Shown here: positions 1 through 7,790 of the stretch, one piece after another
How the letters are laid out: every line of letters starts with the position of its first letter
Numbering within the stretch: position 1 is the stretch's first letter
Assembly: GCA_900540475.1 (NCBI GenBank)
Contig: UQGG01000040.1
Span: forward strand, 1 to 64,000
Direction of reading: 5' to 3'
DNA: 64,000 nucleotides
Origin: an uncultured Robinsoniella sp.
GTDB taxonomy: Bacteria; Bacillota; Clostridia; Lachnospirales; Lachnospiraceae
The notes under the pieces: model-generated
Told to the model about the DNA's origin: nothing
Databases searched by the model: none
What the model saw: the letters and a program-made list of their open reading frames with translations, nothing else
Made by a program: the position numbers and the translations under genes

Positions 1-162
1 GGAAAGAGAAGGGGGCGGACCAGGACATTGGTTTGGAATGCGTATAGCAGATCTGAGCATTTACTTACCTTGCCGCCAAAAAGGGCTTCGGAAAGGTTAG
101 AAAATGCCAGTTCTGCGGTAAGCATTCCAAACCAATGTCCTGGTCCACCCCCTTCTCTTTCC
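1..162. repeat. 40-bp near-perfect inverted repeat with 82-bp spacer
   Basis: Bases 1-40 and 123-162 are reverse complements with a single mismatch (G/A at 24 bases into the right arm), separated by an 82-bp spacer that holds a smaller pair, CTTACC and GGTAAG. The unit lies just past the stop of the enzyme I gene, so operon transcripts would read into it and form a long hairpin. It may extend left of the window. It could be a palindromic interspersed element, a miniature transposon or a strong 3' end structure. No transposase is seen. The minus-strand spacer is open in one frame, but I take that as a by-product. Confidence 0.85.
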
Positions 163-216
163 GTACACAACCTCTGTATACAAAGCGTCCTTACTCAGCA
201 AACCCCAAAATCTATT

Positions 217-1839
217 CTAATCCGCCATTTCACGGATCTGCTTTCTCAGTTTGAGAATCATGGAAGGCGCAACCGACAGTTCATCCACGCCCATACGGAT
301 GAATTGCTCTGTCAATTCCGGGTCTGCACCTAATTCTCCGCAGATACCAGCCCATTTTCCATACTTGTGGGCATTGTCCACCACCATTTGAATCATTTTC
401 AGAATTGCTTTGTGATGAGGATTATAAAAGTCATCCAGTTTTTCATTCTGCCTGTCAATTGCCAGCGTGTACTGGGTTAAATCATTTGTCCCAATGCTGA
501 AGAAATCCACGATCTCAGCCAGTTCATCGCTGATCATGACAGCAGCAGGTGTTTCGATCATAATCCCCTGTTCCGGTACTTTATAAGGAATCTGCTCTTT
601 CTCCAGCTCTTCTTTCACTTCGTTTACGATCTCATAAATCTGATGGACCTCTTCTGTGGATGTAATCATCGGATACATAATGGACAGGTTTCCATATACA
701 GCTGCCCGAAAAAGTGCACGAAGCTGCGTTTTGAAAATATCAGGCTGTTTCAGGCAGATACGGATTGCCCGGTAACCCAGAGCAGGGTTGTCTTCTTTGC
801 CCAGGTTAAAATATTCTACCTGCTTATCCGCACCGATATCTAAAGTACGGATAATTACTTTTTTGCCTGCCATCATCTGCACTACCTGTCTGTATGCCCG
901 GAATTGCTCTTCCTCAGTGGGAAATTCCGATTTACCAAGATATAAGAATTCACTGCGGAATAAACCAATGCCTCCGGCATCATTTTCCAGAACATACCCC
1001 ACATCACCTACGCTGCCGATGTTGGCATAAATATTGATTTTCTTTCCGCCAAGAGTAACATTTTCTTTGCCCTTTAACGTATTTAAAAGTTCCAGCTTTT
1101 CTTTTTCTTCCTGAATTCTGGCTTCAGTCTGGCTGCATAAATCTGCGGAGGGCTCAAATATTACTTCCCCGGTAAATCCATCCACGATTGCTTCCATACC
1201 GCTTTGGATTTCTTCCAGGTTCACCGGTACCCCGATCAGTGCCGGAATATTCATCATACGAGCCAGGATAGCTGTATGGGAATTAGTGGAGCCATGAACG
1301 GTTACGAATGCCAGTATTTTTTCTTTATCCATCTGAACGGTTTCACTGGGGCTTAAGTCATCCGCCACAATGATTGCCGCTTCCATGGTACTTAAGTCCA
1401 GCTCGCCCTTTCCTTCCAGGTTCTGAACCAGGCGATTGGATATATCCTTGATATCCGCTGCCCGGGCTTTCATATAGTCATCATCCATGTTGGCAAACAT
1501 TGCGGAAAAATTATCTCCGGTAACGGCAACGGCATACTCCGCATTGATCATTTCTGTTCGGATGGAATTGTGTATGGAATCCAGATAATCTTCATCTTCC
1601 AGCATCATCTGGTGGACTTCGAAAATGGCAGCACTTGCTTCGCCTACTTCTTTTACCGCCTTATCATATAATTTCTGAAGCTGCTCTTTTGCCGCTTCCA
1701 GAGCCTTTTCCACTCTTTCAATTTCCAATTCTGCATGTTCAATCTTTTTACGTTTTACCTGGTGGTCGTTATTTTTCAGGACCACAACAGGTCCCATAAC
1801 GATTCCTTTATATACCGATTTTCCTGATAATTTTAGCAT
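217..1839 (-). CDS. ptsI: PTS enzyme I (phosphoenolpyruvate-protein phosphotransferase)
   Basis: Cytoplasmic enzyme I takes phosphate from PEP and passes it to HPr, the first step of the sugar phosphotransferase system. The 540 residues match the usual 540-575. The phosphohistidine is His188 in the GSTNSHTAILARMMNIPA motif, and the C-terminal PEP-binding barrel carries the conserved Cys at about residue 500 in GICGELGAD. The start has a GAGGAGG ribosome site. It is the last gene of the licT-bglP-bglA-HPr-EI operon, 31 bp after HPr. Enzyme I is normally encoded with HPr at a general pts locus, so its place inside a beta-glucoside operon suggests a dedicated or relocated copy (inference; the rest of the genome is not visible). 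Confidence 0.96.
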   Translation of the reverse strand: MLKLSGKSVYKGIVMGPVVVLKNNDHQVKRKKIEHAELEIERVEKALEAAKEQLQKLYDKAVKEVGEASAAIFEVHQMMLEDEDYLDSIHNSIRTEMINAEYAVAVTGDNFSAMFANMDDDYMKARAADIKDISNRLVQNLEGKGELDLSTMEAAIIVADDLSPSETVQMDKEKILAFVTVHGSTNSHTAILARMMNIPALIGVPVNLEEIQSGMEAIVDGFTGEVIFEPSADLCSQTEARIQEEKEKLELLNTLKGKENVTLGGKKINIYANIGSVGDVGYVLENDAGGIGLFRSEFLYLGKSEFPTEEEQFRAYRQVVQMMAGKKVIIRTLDIGADKQVEYFNLGKEDNPALGYRAIRICLKQPDIFKTQLRALFRAAVYGNLSIMYPMITSTEEVHQIYEIVNEVKEELEKEQIPYKVPEQGIMIETPAAVMISDELAEIVDFFSIGTNDLTQYTLAIDRQNEKLDDFYNPHHKAILKMIQMVVDNAHKYGKWAGICGELGADPELTEQFIRMGVDELSVAPSMILKLRKQIREMAD

Positions 1840-1870
1840 TTATTTGCCTCCTCAATGTATTTAACGATGA

Positions 1871-2128
1871 TTATAATGTTTCTTCAAAGAATTTTTTCAT
1901 ACCCTGATACGCATTTTCCTCGTCAGCACCTGTAATCTCAATTTCCACGGTCTGACCGCACTTTACTCCCAGACTCATCACAGCCATCAGCTTATTTGCA
2001 TCTGCTGACTTTCCGTCTTTTGACAGCGTGATTTTGCTTTCGTATTTTTTTGCCTCTTTTACCAGCAGTCCTGCCGGCCTTGCGTGAATTCCTACCTCAT
2101 CTTTGACTACATAACTAAAATTCTTCAT
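1871..2128 (-). CDS. ptsH: HPr family phosphocarrier protein
   Basis: Small PTS phosphocarrier (85 residues) between enzyme I and IIA. The active-site His15 sits in GIHARPAG, exactly as in classical HPr. The second signature, MAVMSLG, begins at residue 48, which places Lys46 where Bacillus HPr has Ser46, the residue phosphorylated by HPr kinase for catabolite repression. A Ser follows at 52, which is the conserved Ser of the MSLG turn, not the regulatory one. The gene starts 3 bp after the GH1 stop behind a strong AAAGGAGG site. By family knowledge, loss of Ser46 would leave transport intact but remove HPrK/CcpA signalling through this copy. Confidence 0.95.
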   Translation of the reverse strand: MKNFSYVVKDEVGIHARPAGLLVKEAKKYESKITLSKDGKSADANKLMAVMSLGVKCGQTVEIEITGADEENAYQGMKKFFEETL

Positions 2129-2131
2129 GTT

Positions 2132-3565
2132 CTAATCCTCCTTTAGATTTTCTCCATTTGTCGCAATTACGCGCTGATACCAATAAAATGATTTTTTCCT
2201 AAACCTGGCAAGAGTTCCGCTTCCGTCATCCTGTTTATCCACATAGATGAAACCATAGCGTTTTTTCATCTCACCGCTTCCTGCACTGATCAGGTCTATC
2301 GGTGCCCAGGCTGTATAACCCATCAGTTCCACACCGTCCTCTTCCACCGCTGCCATCATAGCGCGGATATGTGCATCCAGATACTCAATGCGGTAATCAT
2401 CCTCTACATATCCGTTCTCATCCGGCACATCAGCAGCACCCAGCCCGTTTTCCACAATAAACAGCGGTTTCTGATATCTGTCGTACACTTGGTTTAAGGT
2501 AATCCGAAGACCCAGTGGGTCAATGGGCCATCCCCATTCACTGAAGTTCAGCCAGGGATTCTTGGCTGACTTAAAAAGATTTCCAGGAGCCTCATCCTGC
2601 CCGCTCCCGGGAGCTGCTATGCATCTGCTGTTATAATATGAAAAGGATATAAAATCCACCGGATACCGCTTTAAAATTTCTGAATCCCCCTCTTCCATCA
2701 AGGGGAAAATGCCCCTTTTACGAAGACGTTTTTTGGCATAGGATGGATAATATCCCCTTGCCTGCACATCTACAAAAAAGTAATTTTCCTGATCTGTGAG
2801 TAATGCCTCCCATACATCTTCCGGTTTACAGGTATAAGGATAGGCACTTCCTGCCGCAAACATACATCCTATTTTATTTTCCGGATTGATTTCATGTGCC
2901 ATCCGGGTGGCAAGTGCGCTGGCTATCAATTCGTGATGGGCAGCCTGGTACTTAATCTGCTCTTCATTTTCGCCTTCTTCAAAATAAATTCCGGCTCCCA
3001 TAAACGGAGCATGCAGAATCATATTAATTTCATTGAACGTCAGCCAATAAGTCACATATTCCCGAAAACGGGTAAACAGAACTTCGCATAGATGGAGATA
3101 AAAATCAATAAGCATTCTGTTGCGCCATCCGCCGTATTTTTTAATCAGCCAGATGGGACAGTCAAAATGGGAAATAGTTACCAGGGGCTGGATCTGATAC
3201 TTTTTACATTCCCGGAAAATTTCTTCGTAGAATCTCAGACCTTCTTCGTTCGGCTCTTCTTCATCCCCCTTTGGAAATATTCTGGTCCAGGCAATACTCA
3301 AACGGTATACCCGAAAGCCCATTTCTCCAAAAAGCCGGATATCTTCCCGGAAATGATGGTACAAATCAATCCCTTCCGCTGCGGGATAGCTATGGGTTTG
3401 ATCCATCTCCAGCATCTTCAGGTGCCCGGTGATAACGGCATGCCTGTCTTTGCCTGACGGACACATATCTACATTTGCGGCACCTCTTCCGCCTTCCCGT
3501 ATACCGCCCTCACATTGGTTGGCGGCCGTTGCTCCGCCCCACATAAAATCCTTTGGAAATCCCAT
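2132..3565 (-). CDS. bglA: 6-phospho-beta-glucosidase, GH1
   Basis: Glycoside hydrolase family 1 enzyme (477 residues, typical length) that splits the phosphorylated beta-glucosides delivered by the PTS into glucose 6-phosphate and an aglycone or sugar. The acid/base Glu179 lies in LTFNEI and the nucleophile Glu372 in FIVENGLG. The N-terminal signature FMWGGATAANQCEGG is the standard GH1 start. No signal peptide, so it acts in the cytoplasm. The start has a GGGGG site 7-8 bases upstream, and the gene lies 11 bp after bglP. The pairing with a IIBCA beta-glucoside transporter and LicT supports the phospho-beta-glucosidase rather than plain beta-glucosidase call. Confidence 0.94.
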   Translation of the reverse strand: MGFPKDFMWGGATAANQCEGGIREGGRGAANVDMCPSGKDRHAVITGHLKMLEMDQTHSYPAAEGIDLYHHFREDIRLFGEMGFRVYRLSIAWTRIFPKGDEEEPNEEGLRFYEEIFRECKKYQIQPLVTISHFDCPIWLIKKYGGWRNRMLIDFYLHLCEVLFTRFREYVTYWLTFNEINMILHAPFMGAGIYFEEGENEEQIKYQAAHHELIASALATRMAHEINPENKIGCMFAAGSAYPYTCKPEDVWEALLTDQENYFFVDVQARGYYPSYAKKRLRKRGIFPLMEEGDSEILKRYPVDFISFSYYNSRCIAAPGSGQDEAPGNLFKSAKNPWLNFSEWGWPIDPLGLRITLNQVYDRYQKPLFIVENGLGAADVPDENGYVEDDYRIEYLDAHIRAMMAAVEEDGVELMGYTAWAPIDLISAGSGEMKKRYGFIYVDKQDDGSGTLARFRKKSFYWYQRVIATNGENLKED

Positions 3566-3576
3566 ACAATCACCCC

Positions 3577-5619
3577 CTATCTCAATATTTTCAACAGGTT
3601 TTCACCTGGACTTACCTGATTGACAGCAACTTCAATTACTTCCAGATAATCATCAGAATTAGTTACGATTACCGGAGTTTCCATACAAAAGCCTTTTGAT
3701 TCTATGAAATCTTTATCAAATGCAATCAGAAGCTGCCCCTTTTGTACCCGTTCCCCTTCCCTGACAAAAGCCTCAAAGCCTTCTCCGTTCAGCTGTACTG
3801 TGTCTAATCCGATATGAATCAGTATTTCAACGCCTTCCTCCGTTTCCAACCCAAGGGCGTGGAGCGTTGGAAACAGGGTGGATACCACTGCGTCCGCCGG
3901 GGCAAATACTTTGCCTTCCTCCGGTAATATGGCGGCTCCTTTTCCCAGCACACCGGAAGCAAAGGCGTCATCCGTTATGGATTCCAGTTTCAGAACCTTT
4001 CCTTTCACAGGACTTCCGATATCCAATTGTTTAAACATGGATTTCTGGTTTTCAGCGCCTGTCGGATTTGAATTAGCCGGGTATATATTTACAGTATCTG
4101 ACAGATCTGTTGTGTCTGTTCGTTCTGATACCTTTGTAATTCCTGTTTTATCTGACAGGTTTTTTATATCTGCTGTACCTCTTGTATCTGTTATATCCGT
4201 TAGGTCTGTTCCCGCTTTTTCCCTGTACAGAATCATGGTAGCGGTAAATGCAATTACCATTGTTATGATTACACCGGCAAATGCCACAATCAAATTCCCC
4301 ATACTACCATCCGGTTCAATCATTGCCGGGAACTCAAATATCCCCATACCTCCCATCATAAATTTCCGGAAGTTAAAAGCTCCGTAAAAACCACCGCCGA
4401 TGCCGCCAACGATACAGCTTATGATGAAAGGTTTCTTAAGCGGCAGCAAAATACCATAAATTGCAGGCTCCGTTACGCCGAAAATACCGGAAATAAAATT
4501 TGGCAGAGCCATTTCTTTGAGCTTCTTATTTTTCGTTTTAAAGAAGATTGCCAGCACCACCGCCGAAGTTGCAAAGGTACATGCAAAGAACGGCATCATT
4601 ACATTATCATAACCGTTTGTCATAATGTTATTGATATAAACCGGAATGAAGCCCCAGTGCAGCCCGAATATTACCAGTACCTGCCAGGTTAACCCCACTA
4701 TGGCTCCGGCTAACATAGGGCTGAAGTTCCGAACGGACATTACAGCTTCTGCAATAACAGCAGACCCAAAGGTCGCCAGAGGACCGATGAGAAGGAAGCC
4801 AGCTGGAATAGCCACCAGCAGTGTCAGCATAGGCACAAAGAAAAATTTCACCAGATCCGGTATAAGTTTATTGAAAAATTTCTCGCATTTTGATGCAAAG
4901 TATACTACAAAGATTACCGGGATTACGGTACCTGTATAATTCATGGCAATCAGGGGAATTCCAAAAAACTCCGTGTACACCTGAGATTCAAACACAGTTC
5001 CGCTAAACAGCGTGTAGAGTGCCTGTCCGCCTGCTTCCAGTGCACTGCCCTGTATGGTGGGATAACACATAATGGCGCCAATTACTAAACCCAGCATCGG
5101 TTTTAAATGAAACTTCTTGGCTGCCGTGTATCCAAGGAACAGGGGCATATAGTTAAAAAGTCCGTCTCCGATGGCATTTAACACCAGATATCCGCCGCTG
5201 GCATCTGTGTATAACCCCAGTGCCACAAACAAAGCATTTAACCCTTTTACCATACCGCAGGCCGCCATGATTCCAAGGATCGGCTGAAAGATACCGGAGA
5301 TAACATCAATTGCCCGGTTAAACAGATTCCCGGACCGGGAATCGTCCTCTTTGTCCGAACTTCCCTCTTCTAAACCAATCAGGTTTAGAACATCGGCATA
5401 TACATCAGGCACATGATTCCCGATTACCACCTGATACTGTCCGCCGCTTTTCATGACGGTGACGACACCATCCATATTTTTGATGATATCATCATTTGCT
5501 TTGCTTTCGTCCTTTAGTTTAAAACGAAGCCTTGTAATACAGTGTGTGAGGCTGCTGACATTTTCCCTGCCGCCTACATTGTTCACAATTTCTCTTGCCA
5601 GATTCTCATACTTACCCAT
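3577..5619 (-). CDS. bglP: PTS beta-glucoside transporter subunit IIBCA
   Basis: Membrane permease that imports and phosphorylates beta-glucosides. Domains run IIB (phosphocysteine Cys27 in SLTHCITRLRF), IIC (about residues 100-470, many hydrophobic helices) and IIA (phosphohistidine about His602 in LIHIGLDTVQLNG). I choose the ATG at 5619 because it has GGAGG seven bases upstream. The longer in-frame reading from 5664 would translate through the RAT site and has no ribosome site. Between IIC and IIA lies a linker of about 50 residues rich in Thr, Asp and Ser (TDLTDITDTRGTADIK region), encoded by degenerate short repeats near 4085-4225. Total 680 residues, slightly longer than typical BglP (about 610-630), the excess being this linker. 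Confidence 0.95.
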   Translation of the reverse strand: MGKYENLAREIVNNVGGRENVSSLTHCITRLRFKLKDESKANDDIIKNMDGVVTVMKSGGQYQVVIGNHVPDVYADVLNLIGLEEGSSDKEDDSRSGNLFNRAIDVISGIFQPILGIMAACGMVKGLNALFVALGLYTDASGGYLVLNAIGDGLFNYMPLFLGYTAAKKFHLKPMLGLVIGAIMCYPTIQGSALEAGGQALYTLFSGTVFESQVYTEFFGIPLIAMNYTGTVIPVIFVVYFASKCEKFFNKLIPDLVKFFFVPMLTLLVAIPAGFLLIGPLATFGSAVIAEAVMSVRNFSPMLAGAIVGLTWQVLVIFGLHWGFIPVYINNIMTNGYDNVMMPFFACTFATSAVVLAIFFKTKNKKLKEMALPNFISGIFGVTEPAIYGILLPLKKPFIISCIVGGIGGGFYGAFNFRKFMMGGMGIFEFPAMIEPDGSMGNLIVAFAGVIITMVIAFTATMILYREKAGTDLTDITDTRGTADIKNLSDKTGITKVSERTDTTDLSDTVNIYPANSNPTGAENQKSMFKQLDIGSPVKGKVLKLESITDDAFASGVLGKGAAILPEEGKVFAPADAVVSTLFPTLHALGLETEEGVEILIHIGLDTVQLNGEGFEAFVREGERVQKGQLLIAFDKDFIESKGFCMETPVIVTNSDDYLEVIEVAVNQVSPGENLLKILR
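4085..4225 (-). repeat. Degenerate repeats encoding the T/D-rich IIC-IIA linker
   Basis: The stretch inside bglP repeats variants of a TATCTG/TCTGTT hexamer on the plus strand and encodes a Thr-, Asp- and Ser-rich linker with dipeptides such as TD, SD and LT recurring every four to six residues. Copies are imperfect. This looks like local repeat expansion in a flexible hinge. It is not a mobile element. Confidence 0.55.
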
Positions 5620-5626
5620 TTTTTGT

Positions 5627-5655
5627 CCTCCATTAATAATTTTATTTTCTGAAGG
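5627..5655 (-). promoter_or_regulatory. Possible hairpin hiding the bglP ribosome site
   Basis: On the minus-strand transcript CCTTCA (5650-5655) can pair with TGGAGG (5627-5632) to give six pairs, one of them wobble, with a 17-base loop. TGGAGG contains the bglP ribosome binding site. The CCTTC is also the 3' end of the upstream RAT-like element, so the two folds would compete. Short stem; predicted only by eye. Confidence 0.35.
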
Positions 5656-5680
5656 TTTGGCCAACTGAATGTCACCATCC
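5651..5680 (-). promoter_or_regulatory. LicT/BglG-type RAT element upstream of bglP
   Basis: The minus-strand transcript reads GGATGGTGA, a 10-base apex, then GCCAAACCT. This matches the conserved ribonucleic antiterminator halves (GGATNGTGA and GCNAAACCT) and closely matches the element upstream of licT. The apical stem is weak, with two wobble pairs. Unlike the usual arrangement, I find no overlapping terminator stem with a T-run between it and the bglP start. Confidence 0.55.
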
Positions 5681-5708
5681 TGGCATACATGGTATGATGT
5701 GGTCTTCT

Positions 5709-6554
5709 TTATTGAACTGCCTTATTTACCACACGTTCGATATGAATCGTGAGATAGATCTGTTCTTCTTTTGATAACTGGTATTCGTATTTTTTTAATA
5801 TAAACTTTGTGATTTTCTCTACACAGCGAAAAGCGTTCTGGTACTTGGCTTTAATCACATCCCACAAGTCGTCATTATCATCCTCTTCGTAAATATTGTG
5901 ATCGATAAGACGCTTGGCAAAAAATTTCAAATGCGTAATAAAACGATAGTAATAAACATCATCCTCATTAAACTCGATTTGAAAGTAATATTTAACGATA
6001 TTGACAATTTCCTGCATAATCCGGGTGATTTCATACATATTATGCATTTTTGCCTGATCCATCTGGGCATTTGCCAAATGAAGAGCGATAAAACCCGCCT
6101 CATCGTCGGGAAGCCGGACTTTACATTTTTCCTCAATGAAGTCCAGCGCCCAGAGTCCCACCTGAAATTCGTCTTTATAAAATCTTCGGATATCCCATAA
6201 CAGGACATTTTTTACGGTGACGCCATCCAGGAAGCGGAGAATGGAAGTATGTACATGATCAATGAGGGAAATATAAACCATATCGTTGAGTTTTTTGCCA
6301 AGCCGCAATTTGGCTTCTGAAATAATTTCCTCTCCGATAACAATATGTTCCATGGGTACATCCTGGATCAGTACCTGGAATTTATGATGTGCATCCGGTG
6401 CGGACAGAAAAAACATTTTATCAATCATATCGGAATCAATATCATCTCCTGCTTTTTTCTTAAAGCAGATACCCCTGCCCATGACAATTTTTTCCTGGTC
6501 TTTTTCGTCAATGACAACCGCAACATTGTTGTTCAGAGCTTTAAATATCCTCAT
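5709..6554 (-). CDS. licT: BglG/LicT family transcription antiterminator
   Basis: RNA-binding antiterminator that stabilises a RAT hairpin and lets polymerase read through terminators in beta-glucoside operons. The N-terminal co-antiterminator domain (about residues 1-55, starting MRIFKALNNNVAVV) is followed by two PTS regulation domains with the four conserved histidines at 100 (LIDHVH), 159 (ALHLANA), 208 (ITHLKFF) and 271 (IHIERVV). Their phosphorylation by HPr and by the cognate IIB controls activity. At 281 residues it is full length. It is first in the operon, 89 bp before bglP, and its own leader carries a RAT and terminator, so it is autoregulated. Confidence 0.95.
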   Translation of the reverse strand: MRIFKALNNNVAVVIDEKDQEKIVMGRGICFKKKAGDDIDSDMIDKMFFLSAPDAHHKFQVLIQDVPMEHIVIGEEIISEAKLRLGKKLNDMVYISLIDHVHTSILRFLDGVTVKNVLLWDIRRFYKDEFQVGLWALDFIEEKCKVRLPDDEAGFIALHLANAQMDQAKMHNMYEITRIMQEIVNIVKYYFQIEFNEDDVYYYRFITHLKFFAKRLIDHNIYEEDDNDDLWDVIKAKYQNAFRCVEKITKFILKKYEYQLSKEEQIYLTIHIERVVNKAVQ

Positions 6555-6593
6555 TTATCATTTCCCCCTTTACGCCAAAAGTGCAATTTGGCA

Positions 6594-6662
6594 ATAAAAA
6601 AACCTATATGCACAAATAAATCTGAAAGCACTGGCTCTCAAAATCATTTCTACATACAGGTT
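6594..6662 (-). terminator. LicT-controlled leader terminator upstream of licT
   Basis: On the minus strand AACCTGTATGTAGAAAT (6646-6662) pairs with ATTTGTGCATATAGGTT (6601-6617), followed by a run of T. The 5' arm shares the AAACCTG that ends the RAT element, so RAT formation and this terminator exclude each other, the standard LicT mechanism. Confidence 0.8.
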
Positions 6663-6687
6663 TAGCTTGTATACACAATCACTATCC
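6657..6687 (-). promoter_or_regulatory. RAT element in the licT leader
   Basis: Transcript reads GGATAGTGA, an apex TTGTGTATACAA that folds as TTGT/ACAA, then GCTAAACCTG. This fits the LicT/BglG RAT consensus and overlaps the 5' arm of the leader terminator. It begins within about ten bases of the predicted transcript start. Confidence 0.8.
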
Positions 6688-6700
6688 TTCGCATGGAAAA

Positions 6701-6729
6701 ATCATAGCATAGACCGCTGAAGAAGTCAA
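6701..6729 (-). promoter_or_regulatory. Sigma-A promoter of the licT-bglP operon
   Basis: Minus-strand TTGACT (6724-6729), 17-bp spacer, TATGAT (6701-6706). Correctly placed just ahead of the RAT and terminator. I see no convincing CcpA cre box around it. Confidence 0.75.
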
Positions 6730-6844
6730 TTGTATATTACCCTTCTCAAGTACTTTCTATGTTTCTTCCAATTTTTTACGTTCTTTTTTGGTGAAATTGT
6801 CATTGCGGCTTGAATTCTGAATCGTTCTGGTTTGTAATACAGTC

Positions 6845-6873
6845 TTGTAATTCCAGGGTTTCTACGGTATGAT
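6845..6873 (+). promoter_or_regulatory. Sigma-A promoter of the merR gene
   Basis: TTGTAA (6845-6850), 17-bp spacer, TATGAT (6868-6873), 43 bp ahead of the TTG start. The 360-bp gap between licT and this gene otherwise holds only the licT leader elements and promoter. Confidence 0.6.
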
Positions 6874-6916
6874 AATAAAATTCTATAAAAGGCAAATTCA
6901 TTGAAGGAGGAAAAAA

Positions 6917-7735
6917 TTGAAAGAAGGATACTATCTGATTGGCGAAGTCAGCAAAATTACCGGAATTTCAAAGGATACACTGCATTTCTATAATAAAATC
7001 GGATTACTGACGCCGGATTTTACCGATCAAACAAATCAGTACCGGTATTATTCCCGATGGAACCTGTGGCAGCTGGACATTATAACAACCTGCCGGAAAT
7101 TAAGCGTTCCCCTGGAAAAAGTAAAACAGATTCTAAATTTTCATGATAATGCGAAGATAACCCAGCTGCTCATGGACTATCGCAATGAAGCTTTGCGTTT
7201 AAGTGCTTATTATCAGCAGGTTGCAGAGGATATTCTATGGTATGACCAGGAAAACAGGCGGATCTCCTCCGATTTAAATCTGGCAGATGTGCAGTTGAAA
7301 TGGCTGGATGAGGAAACGGTTATAACTGGGATTATAAAACGAGATGTAAGCTCTTATCATGCCAATATGCAGGAAGCCGCCAAATATGAGCTGCAATATG
7401 CAGGCTCCATTCAGAGAAAATATGGTTATCTCATTGACCCGGAAGAGATGGCACAGGATAGAATTTGTAAATACAGAGAATATTTAAAAATTGCAGACTG
7501 TAAATATGAACACGTCAATCCGGATAATCTCTACCTGCTTCCGTCTGGATATTATGCGGTCTGTATCGTGCGTATTGTAAAAGATACTGCTGATTTACAG
7601 CCGCTGATACAATGGATGAAAGACAATGGATATACTACAGACGAAGTCTACGCGGAAGAGTTAGGTCTGCAGCTTTTTGATTATATCGATGATTATTACT
7701 GCGAAATAAAAGCACATTTAATAAAAAACACTTGA
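6917..7735 (+). CDS. MerR family transcriptional regulator with effector-binding domain
   Basis: BmrR-like regulator, 272 residues. The N-terminal winged helix-turn-helix (YYLIGEVSKITGISKDTLHFYNKIGLL, about residues 5-31) and the RYYSRWNLWQLDII wing are typical of MerR. A coiled-coil linker at about 80-115 leads to a GyrI-like ligand-binding domain. The start is a TTG with AGGAGG six bases upstream. Its stop codon overlaps the -35 box of the next gene's promoter, whose 19-bp spacer is the hallmark of MerR control. The likely target is the MATE exporter directly downstream, with a drug-like ligand as inducer (inference). Confidence 0.9.
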   Translation: MKEGYYLIGEVSKITGISKDTLHFYNKIGLLTPDFTDQTNQYRYYSRWNLWQLDIITTCRKLSVPLEKVKQILNFHDNAKITQLLMDYRNEALRLSAYYQQVAEDILWYDQENRRISSDLNLADVQLKWLDEETVITGIIKRDVSSYHANMQEAAKYELQYAGSIQRKYGYLIDPEEMAQDRICKYREYLKIADCKYEHVNPDNLYLLPSGYYAVCIVRIVKDTADLQPLIQWMKDNGYTTDEVYAEELGLQLFDYIDDYYCEIKAHLIKNT

Positions 7736-7762
7736 CAATGTAGTTACTCCATCCTTTATTCT
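7732..7762 (+). promoter_or_regulatory. MerR-type promoter of the MATE gene
   Basis: TTGACA (7732-7737), 19-bp spacer, TATTCT (7757-7762). The overlong spacer contains the imperfect dyad ATGTAGT-T-ACTCCAT. MerR proteins bind such spacers and twist them to activate. The -35 overlaps the TGA stop of the regulator gene. The same AGTTACT core occurs in the second MerR promoter of this window. Confidence 0.75.
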
Positions 7763-7790
7763 TTGCAAAAAAGAAAGAGGATAAAGAATT

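Noticed and set aside
3878..4387. 169-codon plus-strand frame inside bglP
   Set aside because: It is antisense to a clearly coding IIC-IIA region, with no ribosome site and no recognised family.
5620..5664. N-terminal extension of BglP from 5664
   Set aside because: It would translate the RAT element and has no ribosome site, whereas ATG 5619 has a well-placed GGAGG.
6600..6916. Riboswitch upstream of licT or merR
   Set aside because: The structure is fully explained by a RAT and its terminator; no known aptamer core is visible.
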